This document shows positions 24,762 through 35,200 of a stretch of DNA of 64,000 nt, in pieces (position 1 is the first letter of the stretch; each line of letters opens with the position of its first letter). The translations under genes and the position numbers were made by a program. This stretch comes from Desulfovibrio fairfieldensis (GTDB lineage: Bacteria > Desulfobacterota > Desulfovibrionia > Desulfovibrionales > Desulfovibrionaceae). The notes beneath the pieces are model-generated. The model was not told the origin of the DNA. It ran no database searches and worked only from the letters and a program-made list of their open reading frames with translations. Location: the NCBI RefSeq assembly GCF_001553605.1, contig NZ_CP014229.1:1144501-1208500 (forward strand), read 5' to 3'.

Positions 24762-26334
24762 TTATGATTCCTTCACCTACAATCTGGTGCAGGCTTTTTA
24801 CGCCCTGGGGCATACGCCGCGCGTGCTGCGCAACGACGACCCCGCCGTGCTGGAGGCGGCCTCGGACCCGGAGCTGAGCATGGTCTGCATCTCGCCGGGG
24901 CCGGGACATCCCGCCGACGCGGGCCTCTGTCCGGAATTCCTCAAGCGCGTCGATCCGCGCGTGCCGGTGCTCGGCGTCTGCCTGGGGCATCAGCTTCTGG
25001 GTCTGCACGCCGGGGCCGGAGTGGAAGTGGGTCCCTGCATCATGCACGGCAAACAGTCGGAAGTCGTGCACGACGGCACGGGCCTGTTCAGCGGCCTGCC
25101 CAATCCCATGAAGGTGGGGCGCTATCACTCTCTGGTGGTCCGCGCCGACGAGGACGCTGCCAATCCTCGCTTCACGGTCACCGCGCGGGCCCCGGAAGGC
25201 GAGGTCATGGCCCTGCGCTACAATGACCGGCCCTGGGTCGGCGTGCAGTTTCATCCCGAATCCGTGCTCACGCCCGAGGGACTGCGTCTGCTGGGCAATT
25301 TCCCGCAGTCCGTCTTGAGCAAGGATAACGAGGCCGCCAGCCTCACCGCCATACTGGAGTGTCTGGCCCGCAAGGAGGATCTCACCGCTGAAATGGCCGC
25401 CACGGGTTTTTCTTCGCTCATGGACGGCAAGATGAGTCCGGCCCAGGCGGGCAGCTTTCTCATGGGCCTGCGCATGAAGGGCGAAAGCGCCCTGGAGCTG
25501 GCCCACGCCACCCGCGCGGCCCTGGCCCGCGCCGTGCGGGTGGACGGCATTTCCGGCACGAGTATCGACGTGGTGGGCACGGGCGGCGACGGGCGCAATT
25601 CCTTTAATTGCTCCACAGCCACCTCCCTGGTGCTGGCGGGCATGGGCTACAAGGTGGTCAAGCACGGCAACCGGGCCGTGTCCTCCAAGTGCGGCAGCGC
25701 CGACGCGCTGGAAGCCCTGGGCATCGCCCTGGACGAAAATCCGGCTTCCGTGGCCGAAATGGTGCGGCGGCGCAATTTCGCTTTTCTCTTTGCCCCGCAT
25801 TTCCATCCGGCTTTCAGGAACATCGGCCCGTTGCGCAAGGAACTGGGCGTTCGCACGCTCTTCAACATCCTGGGCCCCATGATCAACCCGGCCCGGCCCA
25901 GCCATCTGCTGATGGGCGTGGCCCGTCCCGAACTGGTGCCCCTGGTGGCGGAAACCCTGCTTCAGTCGCCGCTCTACCGGGCCGCCGTGGTCTGCGGCGC
26001 GGGCGGCTACGATGAGCTGACGCCCATGGGCCCGGCTGAAATCTCCCTGCTGCACAACGGCACAATCAAGCCTCTGGCCCTGGACCCGGCGGATTTCGGC
26101 ATCCGCTCCTGCACGCCCGAGGATCTGGCCGTGCACAGCAAGGAGGAAGCCGTGGACGTGCTCAAGGAACTGCTGGAGGGCAACGGCTCCCGCGCCATGC
26201 TGGACATGGTGGCGCTGAACGTGGGCCTGGCCGTCTACCTGCTGGAGGAAAACATGGATATGGCCCTGTGTATGGCCCGCGCCCGCGAAGCGGTCAGCGC
26301 CGGTCTGGGCAGGAAGGTGCTGCATGCGGCTTGA
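24742..26334 (+). CDS. trpGD: Fused anthranilate synthase component II / anthranilate phosphoribosyltransferase
   Basis: 530 aa with two domains. Residues 1-190 are a class I glutamine amidotransferase: FLLIDNYDSFTYNLVQ, SPGPGHPADAGL, nucleophile Cys in VLGVCLGHQLLGL near residue 80, and the HPES triad end (GVQFHPESVLTP). Residues ~200-530 are TrpD: GTSIDVVGTGGDGRNSFNCS for PRPP binding, VVKHGNRAVSSKCGSADALE, FAPHFHPAFRNIGPLRKELG and LFNILGPMINPARP. The fusion delivers ammonia to TrpE and then ribosylates anthranilate. It overlaps trpE by 20 bp and trpC by 11 bp. Confidence 0.95.
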   Translation: MFLLIDNYDSFTYNLVQAFYALGHTPRVLRNDDPAVLEAASDPELSMVCISPGPGHPADAGLCPEFLKRVDPRVPVLGVCLGHQLLGLHAGAGVEVGPCIMHGKQSEVVHDGTGLFSGLPNPMKVGRYHSLVVRADEDAANPRFTVTARAPEGEVMALRYNDRPWVGVQFHPESVLTPEGLRLLGNFPQSVLSKDNEAASLTAILECLARKEDLTAEMAATGFSSLMDGKMSPAQAGSFLMGLRMKGESALELAHATRAALARAVRVDGISGTSIDVVGTGGDGRNSFNCSTATSLVLAGMGYKVVKHGNRAVSSKCGSADALEALGIALDENPASVAEMVRRRNFAFLFAPHFHPAFRNIGPLRKELGVRTLFNILGPMINPARPSHLLMGVARPELVPLVAETLLQSPLYRAAVVCGAGGYDELTPMGPAEISLLHNGTIKPLALDPADFGIRSCTPEDLAVHSKEEAVDVLKELLEGNGSRAMLDMVALNVGLAVYLLEENMDMALCMARAREAVSAGLGRKVLHAA

Positions 26335-27214
26335 ACGTTTTCATCAGGCCAAGCAGGCCGAAGTGGCGGCCCTGCGGCTGGCGGCGGAGCGGGGGACCCT
26401 GCCCGAACCGCTGACGTCCCCCCGGCCGGATTTTGCAGCGGCTCTGAGCCTGCCCGCCTCGGGAGCTCCCCTGGCTGTGGTGGCCGAGTACAAGCGGGCC
26501 TCGCCCTCGCGCGGGGTCATCCGCGAGGATCTGGACGTGGAAGAGGTGGTCCGCCAGTACGCGGCGGCCGGGGCCGACGCCCTGTCCATCCTCACGGAAG
26601 AAACCTGGTTTCACGGCAGGCTGGATTTTCTGACGCGGGCGGCCGCGCCCGGCCTGTATCCGGCCGCGCCTCTGCCGCTGCTGCGCAAGGACTTTATCTT
26701 TGATTCCCTGCAGGTCCGGGCCACGGCGGCCACCCCGGCTTCAGCCCTGCTGCTTATCGTGCGGCTCACGCCAGAGGCCCGCCTGCTGCGGCAATTGCGG
26801 GAAGAGGCCGAAGGCTTCGGTTTGCACGCCGTGGTGGAAATCTTTGACGCGGCGGATCTGCGCCTGGCCCGCGAGAGCGGGGCGCGCATCATCCAGGTCA
26901 ATGCCAGGGATCTGCAGACCTTTGCCGTGGACCGCGCGGCCTGCCTGTCTCTGGCCCGATCCTGCCCGCCGGAAAACGGCGAAATCTGGGTGGCGGCCAG
27001 CGGCATCAGCCACGCGGAACATCTGGTCCAGGCCGCCGAAGCGGGCTACCAGGCCGCCCTGGTGGGTACGGCTCTGATGGAGCAGGGGAAGCCCGGCGCG
27101 GCCCTGGCGGCCCTGTCGGACCGTCCCCTGTCCGGCGACAAACTGGGCCATTGTTCTGTGTCGGAGGCAGTGGACAGCGACGAACATAGGGGAGAGAATA
27201 GTCATGCTGAGTAA
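26324..27214 (+). CDS. trpC: Indole-3-glycerol phosphate synthase
   Basis: 296 aa TIM barrel that closes the CdRP ring to indole-glycerol phosphate. The catalytic Lys motif is VVAEYKRASPSRG near residue 50, followed by ALSILTEETWFHGRLDFL, LLRKDFIFDSLQVRA (second Lys), EIFDAADLRLARESG, IQVNARDLQTF and VAASGISHAEHLVQA. It is monofunctional, since trpF is a separate gene. It overlaps trpGD and trpF by 11 bp each, so translation is coupled. Confidence 0.95.
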   Translation: MRLERFHQAKQAEVAALRLAAERGTLPEPLTSPRPDFAAALSLPASGAPLAVVAEYKRASPSRGVIREDLDVEEVVRQYAAAGADALSILTEETWFHGRLDFLTRAAAPGLYPAAPLPLLRKDFIFDSLQVRATAATPASALLLIVRLTPEARLLRQLREEAEGFGLHAVVEIFDAADLRLARESGARIIQVNARDLQTFAVDRAACLSLARSCPPENGEIWVAASGISHAEHLVQAAEAGYQAALVGTALMEQGKPGAALAALSDRPLSGDKLGHCSVSEAVDSDEHRGENSHAE

Positions 27215-27833
27215 AATCTGCGGCCTGACCCGTCAGGAGGATGTGGATGAAGCCGCGCGTCTGGGCGCGCGTTTCTGCGGTTTTATTTTTCACCCCAAAA
27301 GTCCGCGCTCCATCGCTCCGGAACAGGCCGCGCGCCTGCAAAGCGGCTCCATGCAGCGGGTGGGCGTGTTTGTGGAGCAGAACGCCGGTGAGATCGCGCG
27401 CATCATGCGCGAAGCCCGGCTGGATCTGGCCCAGCTGCACGGCGGACAGAGCGTGGCCTGCGCGCGGGACGTGGGCGCGGAGCGGGTCATCCGGGTGCTC
27501 TGGCCGGACCGCTACATGCATCGGGCCCTGCTGCACAATGAGCTGCAAAAGTATGCCGAAACCTGCGCCTGGTATCTGCTGGACGCGGGCCTGGCCGGGG
27601 GCGGCAGCGGCAGGCGTCTGGAATGGCAGGACCTGTACGGGCTCAGAGCTCCGCATCCCTGGCTGCTGGCCGGAGGGCTTAACGCGGACAATGTGGAACG
27701 GGCGTTGAAGCAGTGCGCGCCTGACGGCGTGGATTTCAATTCCGGCATCGAGGATGCGCCGGGCCGGAAAAATTTGCGGAAAATGGCGGCGGCCGTGAGA
27801 GCCGCGGCACAACCAAAGGCAACGGGTAAGTGA
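27204..27833 (+). CDS. trpF: Phosphoribosylanthranilate isomerase
   Basis: 209 aa TIM barrel. It opens with [20 protein letters not shown], the family signature with the catalytic Cys of KxCG, then [70 protein letters not shown] and [16 protein letters not shown], ending [27 protein letters not shown] site precedes ATG. It lies between trpC and trpB with 1 bp to trpB. Confidence 0.95.
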   Translation: MLSKICGLTRQEDVDEAARLGARFCGFIFHPKSPRSIAPEQAARLQSGSMQRVGVFVEQNAGEIARIMREARLDLAQLHGGQSVACARDVGAERVIRVLWPDRYMHRALLHNELQKYAETCAWYLLDAGLAGGGSGRRLEWQDLYGLRAPHPWLLAGGLNADNVERALKQCAPDGVDFNSGIEDAPGRKNLRKMAAAVRAAAQPKATGK

Positions 27834-27834
27834 A

Positions 27835-29013
27835 ATGAAAGACAGTTATTTCGGTGAATTCGGGGGCTGCTTTGTGCCCGAGCTGCTCATGCCGCCGCTG
27901 CTGGAAGTGGAAGCGGCCATGCGCGAGATCATGCCCACGCCCGAATTTCAGGCGGAGCTGGACGACCTTTTGCGCAATTACGCCGGTCGGGCCACGCCTC
28001 TGACCCTTTGCCCCACGCTTTCGGAGGAACTGGGTTTCAACCTCTGGCTCAAGCGCGAGGATTTGCTGCATACCGGCGCGCACAAGGTCAACAATACCCT
28101 GGGCCAGGCCCTGCTGGCGAAATACATGGGCAAGACGGCCCTGGTGGCGGAAACCGGCGCGGGACAGCACGGCGTGGCCACGGCGGCGGCCGCCGCGCGT
28201 CTGGGCATGGATTGCGTCATCTACATGGGCGGCGAGGATGTGGAGCGCCAGTCCGCCAATGTCCGGCGCATGAAACTGCTGGGCGCCGAGGTGCACGCCG
28301 TGCAGAGCGGCACCCGCACGCTCAAGGACGCCATCAACGAGGCCCTGCGGGCCTGGATCGCCAGCCAGCAGACAACCCATTACTGTTTCGGCACGGCCGC
28401 CGGGCCGCATCCTTTCCCTACCCTGGTACGCAGGCTGCAAAGCGTCATCGGCCGGGAAACCCGCGCCCAGATGCTGGAAAAGACCGGCAGGCTGCCGGAT
28501 GCCGTGGTGGCCTGCGTGGGCGGCGGCTCCAATGCCATCGGCATGTTTCATCCTTTCCTGGAGGATGCCGACGTGCGGCTTGTCGGCGTGGAGGCAGCGG
28601 GCACCGGCGAGACGGGCTGCTTCAATTCCGCGCCGCTGAACCTGGGCACGCCCGGCGTGCTGCACGGCAATTACAGCATGCTGTTGCAGAACAATGACGG
28701 CCAGATCGAGCCTTCGCACTCCATTTCCGCCGGGCTGGACTATCCCGGCGTGGGGCCGGAACACGCCTTTCTGCACAAGAGCGGCCGGGTGCATTACGGC
28801 ATGGTCAAGGACGCCAACGCTCTGGCCGCCTTTTTGCGGCTCTGCCGGAGCGAGGGCATACTGCCCGCCCTGGAATCCTCGCACGCGCTGGCCTGGGTGC
28901 TGGACCATCCGCAGGAATTCACGCCCGGCAGCCACGTGGTGGTCAATCTCTCGGGCCGGGGCGACAAGGACATGGACATCATTCGCGCGGCGCTTGCCGA
29001 AAAAGAGGTATAG
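27835..29013 (+). CDS. trpB: Tryptophan synthase beta chain
   Basis: 392 aa, the TrpB1 type. PLP lysine in [20 protein letters not shown] near residue 87, catalytic Glu in [20 protein letters not shown], phosphate loop [18 protein letters not shown], and [20 protein letters not shown], ending [16 protein letters not shown]. It condenses indole with serine. Starts 1 bp after trpF and ends 2 bp before trpA. Confidence 0.97.
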   Translation: MKDSYFGEFGGCFVPELLMPPLLEVEAAMREIMPTPEFQAELDDLLRNYAGRATPLTLCPTLSEELGFNLWLKREDLLHTGAHKVNNTLGQALLAKYMGKTALVAETGAGQHGVATAAAAARLGMDCVIYMGGEDVERQSANVRRMKLLGAEVHAVQSGTRTLKDAINEALRAWIASQQTTHYCFGTAAGPHPFPTLVRRLQSVIGRETRAQMLEKTGRLPDAVVACVGGGSNAIGMFHPFLEDADVRLVGVEAAGTGETGCFNSAPLNLGTPGVLHGNYSMLLQNNDGQIEPSHSISAGLDYPGVGPEHAFLHKSGRVHYGMVKDANALAAFLRLCRSEGILPALESSHALAWVLDHPQEFTPGSHVVVNLSGRGDKDMDIIRAALAEKEV

Positions 29014-29015
29014 TC

Positions 29016-29783
29016 ATGCATGTGCTTGAAGAAAAAATCCGCAAGGCCACGGCCGCCGGACGTCCGGCGCTGGTCCCCTTTCTGACCGCGGGCTTTCCCG
29101 ACAGCGCCCGCTTCTGGCCCACGCTGATGGAACTGGATGAAAACGGCGCGGACGTCATTGAAATCGGAGTGCCCTTTTCCGATCCCGTGGCCGACGGCCC
29201 GGTGGTGGAGGAGGCCTCGCGCCGCGCCTTGAGCGACGGCGTCAACCTGCGCGACCTTCTGAAGGAGATGGCCCGGCGCAAGGGTCTGATCAAGGCGGGC
29301 GTGGTGCTTATGGGCTATCTCAATCCCTTTTTGCAGTATGGTCTGGAAGAACTGGGCCGCGACGCGGAAAAAGCCGGGGTGCACGGCCTGATCGTGCCGG
29401 ACCTGCCGCATGAGGAGTCCGCGCCCATGCGGGCCGCGCTGGGCAAATACGGCATCGCCCTGATTCCTCTGGTGGGGCCCAATACCAGCGAGGAGCGCAT
29501 GGCTCTCTATGCCGCCGAAGGCCAGGGCTATGTCTATGTGGTTTCGGTCATGGGCATAACGGGCGAACGCGGCGGCCTGGCTCCACAGGTGGCGGCCACC
29601 ATGAAACGGGCGCGCAAGGTTTTTTCCCTGCCGCTGGCCTTGGGCTTCGGCCTGCGCGAGCCCTCGCAGCTTTCGGAACTGCCCACCGAGGCCTGGCCCG
29701 ACGCCGTGGTCTTCGGCAGCGCTTTGCTGAAACACGTGGATGCCGGTGAAAGCGCGGCGGATTTCCTGGCCCGCTGGAAATAG
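29016..29783 (+). CDS. trpA: Tryptophan synthase alpha chain
   Basis: 255 aa TIM barrel that releases indole from indole-glycerol phosphate into the TrpB tunnel. Catalytic residues are in ENGADVIEIGVPFSDPVADG (Glu and Asp) near residues 47-60. Others are MGYLNPFLQYGLEELGRDAE, GLIVPDLPHEESAPMRAALG, VVSVMGITGERGG and VVFGSALLKHVDAGES. It ends the operon. Confidence 0.95.
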   Translation: MHVLEEKIRKATAAGRPALVPFLTAGFPDSARFWPTLMELDENGADVIEIGVPFSDPVADGPVVEEASRRALSDGVNLRDLLKEMARRKGLIKAGVVLMGYLNPFLQYGLEELGRDAEKAGVHGLIVPDLPHEESAPMRAALGKYGIALIPLVGPNTSEERMALYAAEGQGYVYVVSVMGITGERGGLAPQVAATMKRARKVFSLPLALGFGLREPSQLSELPTEAWPDAVVFGSALLKHVDAGESAADFLARWK

Positions 29784-29807
29784 GGGAGGGCTTTTGTGAG
29801 GCGTTGA

Positions 29808-29841
29808 CGGACCCGGCCAGCCATTATGGCGGCCGGGTCCG
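29808..29841 (+). terminator. Hairpin after the trp operon
   Basis: CGGACCCGGCC (29808-29818) pairs perfectly with GGCCGGGTCCG (29831-29841). No T-run follows, so it may need Rho or act only as a 3' stabiliser. Confidence 0.5.
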
Positions 29842-30070
29842 AACAGCGGCCTGATGCTGGTGGAGGACAATGAGGCGGGTAAAAAGTGATTGTCGGCCTG
29901 CTTGCTCTTGAAGGGTTGCGATTCAGGCTGTCCACTGGTCGGGATTATCACGCACAGTAATTTCTTCCTTTGCTGCACCGCGGAAAAAGGTATTTTATAT
30001 AAAATATGTTATTATATAAAGATAAACTTATTTTCTGACCGCTTCCTGAAAAATTACCGCCCGCTACAAA
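29842..30070. other. Intergenic stretch, no gene seen
   Basis: Sequence turns AT-rich after 29980 (ATTTTATATAAAATATG, a small palindrome). No ORF with a start and ribosome-binding site is convincing. Confidence 0.4.
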
Positions 30071-30108
30071 ATGAGCAAGGCCTCCCGGCGAAGGGAGGCC
30101 TTGCTCAT
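30071..30108 (-). terminator. Terminator of lipoprotein copy 2
   Basis: ATGAGCAAGGCCTCCC (30071-30086) pairs with GGGAGGCCTTGCTCAT (30093-30108). On the minus strand it is followed by TTTG. The same stem recurs at 31397-31426 behind lipoprotein copy 1, so the duplication included it. Confidence 0.65.
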
Positions 30109-30115
30109 TTGCGCA

Positions 30116-30511
30116 CTATTTGTGGACCAACTCGCTGATCTTTTCTACAAGGCATTCCCTGATCTTCCCCTTGCTGTCCGTGGTAAAATTCAGCGCAATG
30201 GCAAAGCGTTCCGTAATCAACATGAACGTGTCGCCATAGTAGTAATAAATCTGGGCATAACGCATATCTCCATCTTGCAACTGTTTGACAACGAAAGCTC
30301 TCTCTTTATCAAATGCCGGATCGGTTATGGCCGTGCCGACATCTTTTTGCCCCAGGCAACGTGAAATCTCCGTGGCCGCCTGTTCCGGGCTTATCTCACT
30401 CTGCGGCGCATCCTGTGGAGCCCAAGCCACAGCAAACAATTTATTGTCCACAGTCTTTCCGCCACATGCAGCAAGGAGGCAGCAAAGTGCCATGCTGAAT
30501 AAAAATTTCAT
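30116..30511 (-). CDS. Duplicated small lipoprotein (copy 2)
   Basis: A 131-aa lipoprotein: signal MKFLFSMALCCLLAACGG with lipobox LAAC (Cys near residue 16), then DNKLFAVAWAPQDAPQSEIS, EISRCLGQKDVGTAITDPA, YAQIYYYYGDTFMLITERFA and LNFTTDSKGKIRECLVEKIS. It is identical from residue ~11 on to the copy at 31438-31833; only the signal peptide differs. Function unknown. Its place behind a haemagglutinin C-terminal copy suggests a protective or accessory role. ATG 30511 chosen because the signal peptide starts there. Confidence 0.7.
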   Translation of the reverse strand: MKFLFSMALCCLLAACGGKTVDNKLFAVAWAPQDAPQSEISPEQAATEISRCLGQKDVGTAITDPAFDKERAFVVKQLQDGDMRYAQIYYYYGDTFMLITERFAIALNFTTDSKGKIRECLVEKISELVHK

Positions 30512-30558
30512 CTTTTTTTTTATATATAATACAGCTGCGTAGTTTATTAGCTGCGATC

Positions 30559-30944
30559 TCAATATGCGTATCCCATCATCCTCTCTGCATCACATCCCCA
30601 GACAACTTTTTGCGCATTATATTTTATATTGAAGACAGCAATCCATGGAATATTATTTCCACCACCATCATCAAGTTCATAGTTGTAATAATACGCGCAC
30701 ATTGTATTTCCATTACCTATTTATTTGCATGTTTGCAATTTTCTTCCATCCATATTGTAAATTGAGAACCCGATATAATAGCCACTCCCACAGCGATCCC
30801 ATTCTTTAAGGGCACGTATATCTCTTTCACCATACATACCTTCTGTCTCCGGCGGAAACCATACTCTGGGAAAATTTTCCTGAGTAACCCGCCCTATGCT
30901 GCGGCAACCACAAAGCAAAGCACGATAATATTAAAAAAGCGCAT
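30559..30944 (-). pseudogene. Decayed copy of the second lipoprotein
   Basis: Homologous throughout to the gene at 31888-32280. Two lesions: a one-base frameshift in the signal peptide (the ATG frame at 30942-30944 gives MRFFNIIVLCFVVAAA then stop) and a nonsense codon, where RKLQTCK is followed by TAA instead of TCA, after which the frame continues IGNGNTMCAYYYNYELDDGG to GYAY. The open part in between (30721-30918) is not a real gene. Confidence 0.75.
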
Positions 30945-30960
30945 AGTTAGCCTCCCATCT

Positions 30961-31329
30961 CTACTGTTGCGGATTATTGCCAACAGGGGGCGTCGGGTTA
31001 GGCTGTTCTGGCTGCTTTTTCTTGCCGCTCAGAGTGCCCCAAAGCTGGCTGAAAGAATTCTTCAGACCAGCAAAGGCATCTTGGACGTCTGTCCACTGAT
31101 TGCCCCAAAAATCCTTGGGGCTTTCCCACATTTCATTGGCATCCTTCAGGGCATAGGGAATGCCTTGCATGGCAATAACATCATCTACATAGGTGAAGGC
31201 TGCTTTGTAATTAATATTGGTCACGCTCTGGCTTTCACTGGTGGTCTTAGTCTGATCGCGGTTCAGACCGTCCAAGGACTGGCTGGGATTGTTTCTCACA
31301 ATAATTTCACCCTTACCGATAGTGACATA
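30961..31329 (-). pseudogene. Orphan copy of the haemagglutinin C-terminal end
   Basis: From YVTIGKGEIIVRNNPSQSLD through KAAFTYVDDVIAMQGIPYAL to GTLSGKKKQPEQPNPTPPVG it parallels the last ~120 residues of the large haemagglutinin at 32283. A stop codon lies directly upstream of the homology and there is no good start. Differences cluster after MWE (SPKDFWGNQWTDVQDAFAG against DPKNFLGNQWVNVQNAFTG). Orphan C-terminal modules of this kind are typical of contact-dependent inhibition loci, but no toxin fold is visible. Confidence 0.7.
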
Positions 31330-31437
31330 GGCAGTGACAATAATATAAATTATCTGTTTTTTCTTTCTTGAAAATTATCTCTCCCCTATAAAACGGGCAA
31401 GGCCTCCCGGCGAAGGGAGGCCTTGCTCATTTGCGCA

Positions 31438-31833
31438 CTATTTGTGGACCAACTCGCTGATCTTTTCTACAAGGCATTCCCTGATCTTCCCCTTGCTGTC
31501 CGTGGTAAAATTCAGCGCAATGGCAAAGCGTTCCGTAATCAACATGAACGTGTCGCCATAGTAGTAATAAATCTGGGCATAACGCATATCTCCATCTTGC
31601 AACTGTTTGACAACGAAAGCTCTCTCTTTATCAAATGCCGGATCGGTTATGGCCGTGCCGACATCTTTTTGCCCCAGGCAACGTGAAATCTCCGTGGCCG
31701 CCTGTTCCGGGCTTATCTCACTCTGCGGCGCATCCTGTGGAGCCCAAGCCACAGCAAACAATTTATTGTCCACAGTCTTTCCGCCACATGCAGCAAGGAG
31801 ACAGCAAAGTGCTATGCTGAAAAAAATTTTCAT
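31438..31833 (-). CDS. Small lipoprotein (copy 1) behind the haemagglutinin
   Basis: 131 aa: MKIFFSIALCCLLAACGGK lipoprotein signal, then the same mature sequence as 30116-30511. It is the third gene of a minus-strand set haemagglutinin - lipoprotein - lipoprotein, 54 bp after the previous stop. ATG 31833 chosen because the signal peptide begins there. It should be anchored in the outer membrane or periplasmic face. Family not recognised. Confidence 0.7.
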   Translation of the reverse strand: MKIFFSIALCCLLAACGGKTVDNKLFAVAWAPQDAPQSEISPEQAATEISRCLGQKDVGTAITDPAFDKERAFVVKQLQDGDMRYAQIYYYYGDTFMLITERFAIALNFTTDSKGKIRECLVEKISELVHK

Positions 31834-31887
31834 CTTTTTTCCCTGGATCATCTATCTTAAACATATAGTTTCTTTCAAACTACAACT

Positions 31888-32280
31888 TCAATACGCATAC
31901 CCCATTGTCCTCTGTGCCTTACATCCGTATACAACACCCTGTGAATTATATTTTATATTAAAGACTGCAATCCATGGAATATTATTTCCACCTCCATCGT
32001 CTAATTCATATTCATAATAATATGCACACATTGTTTTTCCATCTTCTATTGATTTACAAGTTTGTAGTTTTCTTCCATCCATATTATGAATTGAAAATCC
32101 GATATAATATCCATCCCGACAACGTTTCCATTCTGTGAGTGCCCGTATATCTCTTTCACCATACATACCTCTTGTTTCTGGAGGAAACCAAATTTTTGTA
32201 AAGTCTTGTTGGGTAACGCTTCCTATGCTGCGGCAACCGCAAAGCAAAGCAAAGCAAAATGGTGTCAAAAACATGCGCAT
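31888..32280 (-). CDS. Second accessory lipoprotein behind the haemagglutinin
   Basis: 130 aa: MRMFLTPFCFALLCGCRSIG with a probable lipobox LLCGC, then QDFTKIWFPPETRGMYGERD, IRALTEWKRCRDGYYIGFSI and DGGGNNIPWIAVFNIKYNSQ. Several Cys suggest an oxidised periplasmic fold. It begins 2 bp after the haemagglutinin stop, so it is surely co-translated. Its decayed copy sits at 30559-30944. An immunity or display-accessory role is possible, but nothing in the sequence proves it. Confidence 0.7.
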   Translation of the reverse strand: MRMFLTPFCFALLCGCRSIGSVTQQDFTKIWFPPETRGMYGERDIRALTEWKRCRDGYYIGFSIHNMDGRKLQTCKSIEDGKTMCAYYYEYELDDGGGNNIPWIAVFNIKYNSQGVVYGCKAQRTMGYAY

Positions 32281-32282
32281 GT

Positions 32283-35200
32283 CTAGCCTCCCTTGCCCTG
32301 CTGTTGCGGATTATTGCCAATAGGCGGCGTTGGTTGGGAAGGCTCCAACTGTTCCTTTTTTCCACTCAGTTTATCCCAAAGCTGGCTGAAAGAAGTTTTT
32401 AGGCCAGTAAAGGCATTCTGGACGTTCACCCACTGGTTCCCCAAAAAATTCTTGGGATCCTCCCACATTTCATTGGCATCCTTCAGGGCATAGGGAATGC
32501 CTTGCATGGCAATAACATCATCTACATAGGTGAAGGCTGCTTTGTAATTAATATTGGTCACGCTCTGGCTTTCACTGGTGGTCTTGTTCTGATCGCGGTT
32601 CAGTCCACCCAGAGATTGGCCGGGATTGTCACGCACAATGATTTCACCCTTGCCGATGGTGGCATAGGCGATCTGAGTTTTCTCCGTGCTCTGGTGGCTG
32701 TATGCACCAGGCGAGAACATGAGTTTTTCTTTTACCTTTTTCCAGCCACTTTGCAACGCATCTTGACCATTTAATATTCCATCTACCCATGCAAAATGCG
32801 GAATTTCTATCTTACCATCATTACTTTCTGAATTTTTTTGCGGATTCAAAGTTGCAGATCCATCTTCCTTTCCTACATCTTCAGATTGTCCATTCTTTTC
32901 ATTCCACTTGAACTGGTTCACCCAATTGACCCCCCACGAGGTGTTGGACGAATTATCCACACCGTGGAGGTTCTCATAACTCAGGGTACCGGTATCCAAC
33001 TTGAGGTTGTCATTAAGCGCGGCAATGATGGCGCCCGCCACATGGGTATTTTTTTCCGTGCGGATAGTTACGCTGTCCGTGCCCAGAATGGAGGACTGCT
33101 CCGTGACCCAACGCTTTTCGGCGCTGCCGTTGCCGACAGTGAGTCCGGCTTTGGGGGTGATGGATTTGGCCGCATCGGCGGCATTGGAAAGGCCGGGCAG
33201 CTCCAGATCGGCCCCATAGCCAACAGTAGCCCCGGCGCTGACAGTAAACTGGCCGGACGAGCCTTCGCCGGTGTCCTGCTTACTGGCCACTGTGAGATTG
33301 CGGCCCACGGTCATGTCCACGTCCTTGCCCGTAAGATTGCCCCCGGCCACAGTGGTGTCCTGACCGGAGACCGTCGTCAGCTTTTCCCCGGCGGTCACCT
33401 TGGCGTTGTGATAGAACGTTCCCTCATTGTCGCTCCAGCCCATGCCCAACTGGCCGTCGGCACTGAGACCAAAAGCCGGGCCGTTTTTACTGACGGTGGC
33501 TTTCAGCCCCACGCTCGCGCCCCAGGAGCTGTTCTGGGAGTCACTGTCCGCCGTGGAGACGGCGGCGTGGATATTCAGATCTCGCCCGGCGACCAAGGTC
33601 ATGTCCTTGCCCGCCTGGGCCTGGGTACCCTGCATGGTCAGGTCCTGCCCGGCGGTGAGGTTCATATCCTGTCCGGCGGCAAGTTCTGTCGGCACTGCTG
33701 TAGTGGCATGGCTTTCGCTGCTGCTCTGGCTGGCATTCACACCCAGCGTCAGACTGGCGGAAGTGCTGGAGTTGGTCAGAGTCTGGCCCACCCCGTTGAC
33801 GGCCTTGAAGCCGCTCTGCGCCGAATCCAAAAGGCCGTTAGCCTCTACGGCGGTCTTGGCATTCTGGTAGACCTGCTGTGCGTTGCTGGTCAGATTCTGT
33901 TCCAGGGTCAGGCTCAGGCCCGCGCGCAGTGTTTTTTCATAGGCGCTGGCGCTGGCCGTGTCCGTGGCTTGGAGGAGGTTGATATCCTTGCCCGCGGCCA
34001 TGTTCAAATCCTGGGCCGCGGCCAGCCGGGAACCGGACATATTGACGTTTTGCCCGGCATTGACCGTGATGTTGTTATTGGCCGTAACCTGGCTGGCCGC
34101 GTTTTGCGTGTTGGCCTTGGCGTTGCCCTTGGCCGTTTCCTGATAACCCATGAAGAAGCTGGTCTTGTCCAGGCCCAGGATGCCTTCCACGCCGAAGCCG
34201 GAGGCAAATTTCTCCTTGCTGTGGGAGGAGGTGTTGGCGCCGCCGAGAATGTTGGCATCCCGTCCGGCATTGATGGTCACGTTATTGCCCGCGCTGAGGC
34301 TGGAACCCACAATGGCCGCGTCGCGCGAGGCCGTGAGCGTGATGTCCTGTCCGGCGGCCAGTGCCGAGCCCTTGCTGGTGCTGCCCGCGCTTTGCTCCTT
34401 TTTGCCCTCGGTGCCGTAGAAGCTCGTAAAGGAGCCGCCCCCGCCCAGGCCGAAGCCGGTCTGCTTTTTGTAATACCAGGACGTGGACTGGTTTTTGCCG
34501 TCCACAACGGCCACGTCGCCGTCGCGGGCCGTGAGGTTGATATTGTCCACGGCGGCCAGGTTGGAGGCCGTGACGCTGACGCTCTTGCCCGCGTCCAGGG
34601 TGACATTCCGGCCGATGAGGTTGGATTCCACCTGAGTCACAGTGGCCTTACCTTCCTTTTTGGACGAGGAACTCAGTCCCAGCGCGCCGGTGGAGGATTT
34701 GGAATAACTGTAAAAGTAGGTGTCCTGGGCCGAGGCCACGTTGACGTTGCCGCTGGCGGCCACGGTAAGGTCCTTGACGCTGGCCAGGTTGGAGCCCACC
34801 ACCGAGGCATGGCCGGTCTGCGCGGGCGCGCCGGAAATGGAAGCCCCGGCCAGGAGATTCAGGTTGCCGCCCGCCGTGACCGTGGCGGCTTTGCTGGTAA
34901 CGCGTTCCTCATTGCGGCGCGAGGAGGATGAGCCCAGCAGGCCGTTGGAGCTGGAACCCCGGATTTCCTGCTTGAAAACGTCCTGCACCGCCGTGACCGA
35001 GAGGTTGCGCCCGGCGGCCAGGGTGGCGTCGCCCCCGGCGGCCACGCCGGAGCCCGCCACGGTGAGGTCGTTTCCGGCGGTCATTTGCAGATTGCCGCCC
35101 ACGACCACGCTGGAGCCGTGGTGGGTGGTGATGTCTTCATCCAGGTGATAGCCGTGGAAGGAAGAGCCAGTGGTCACGGTGGTCACGTTCACGTCGCGGC

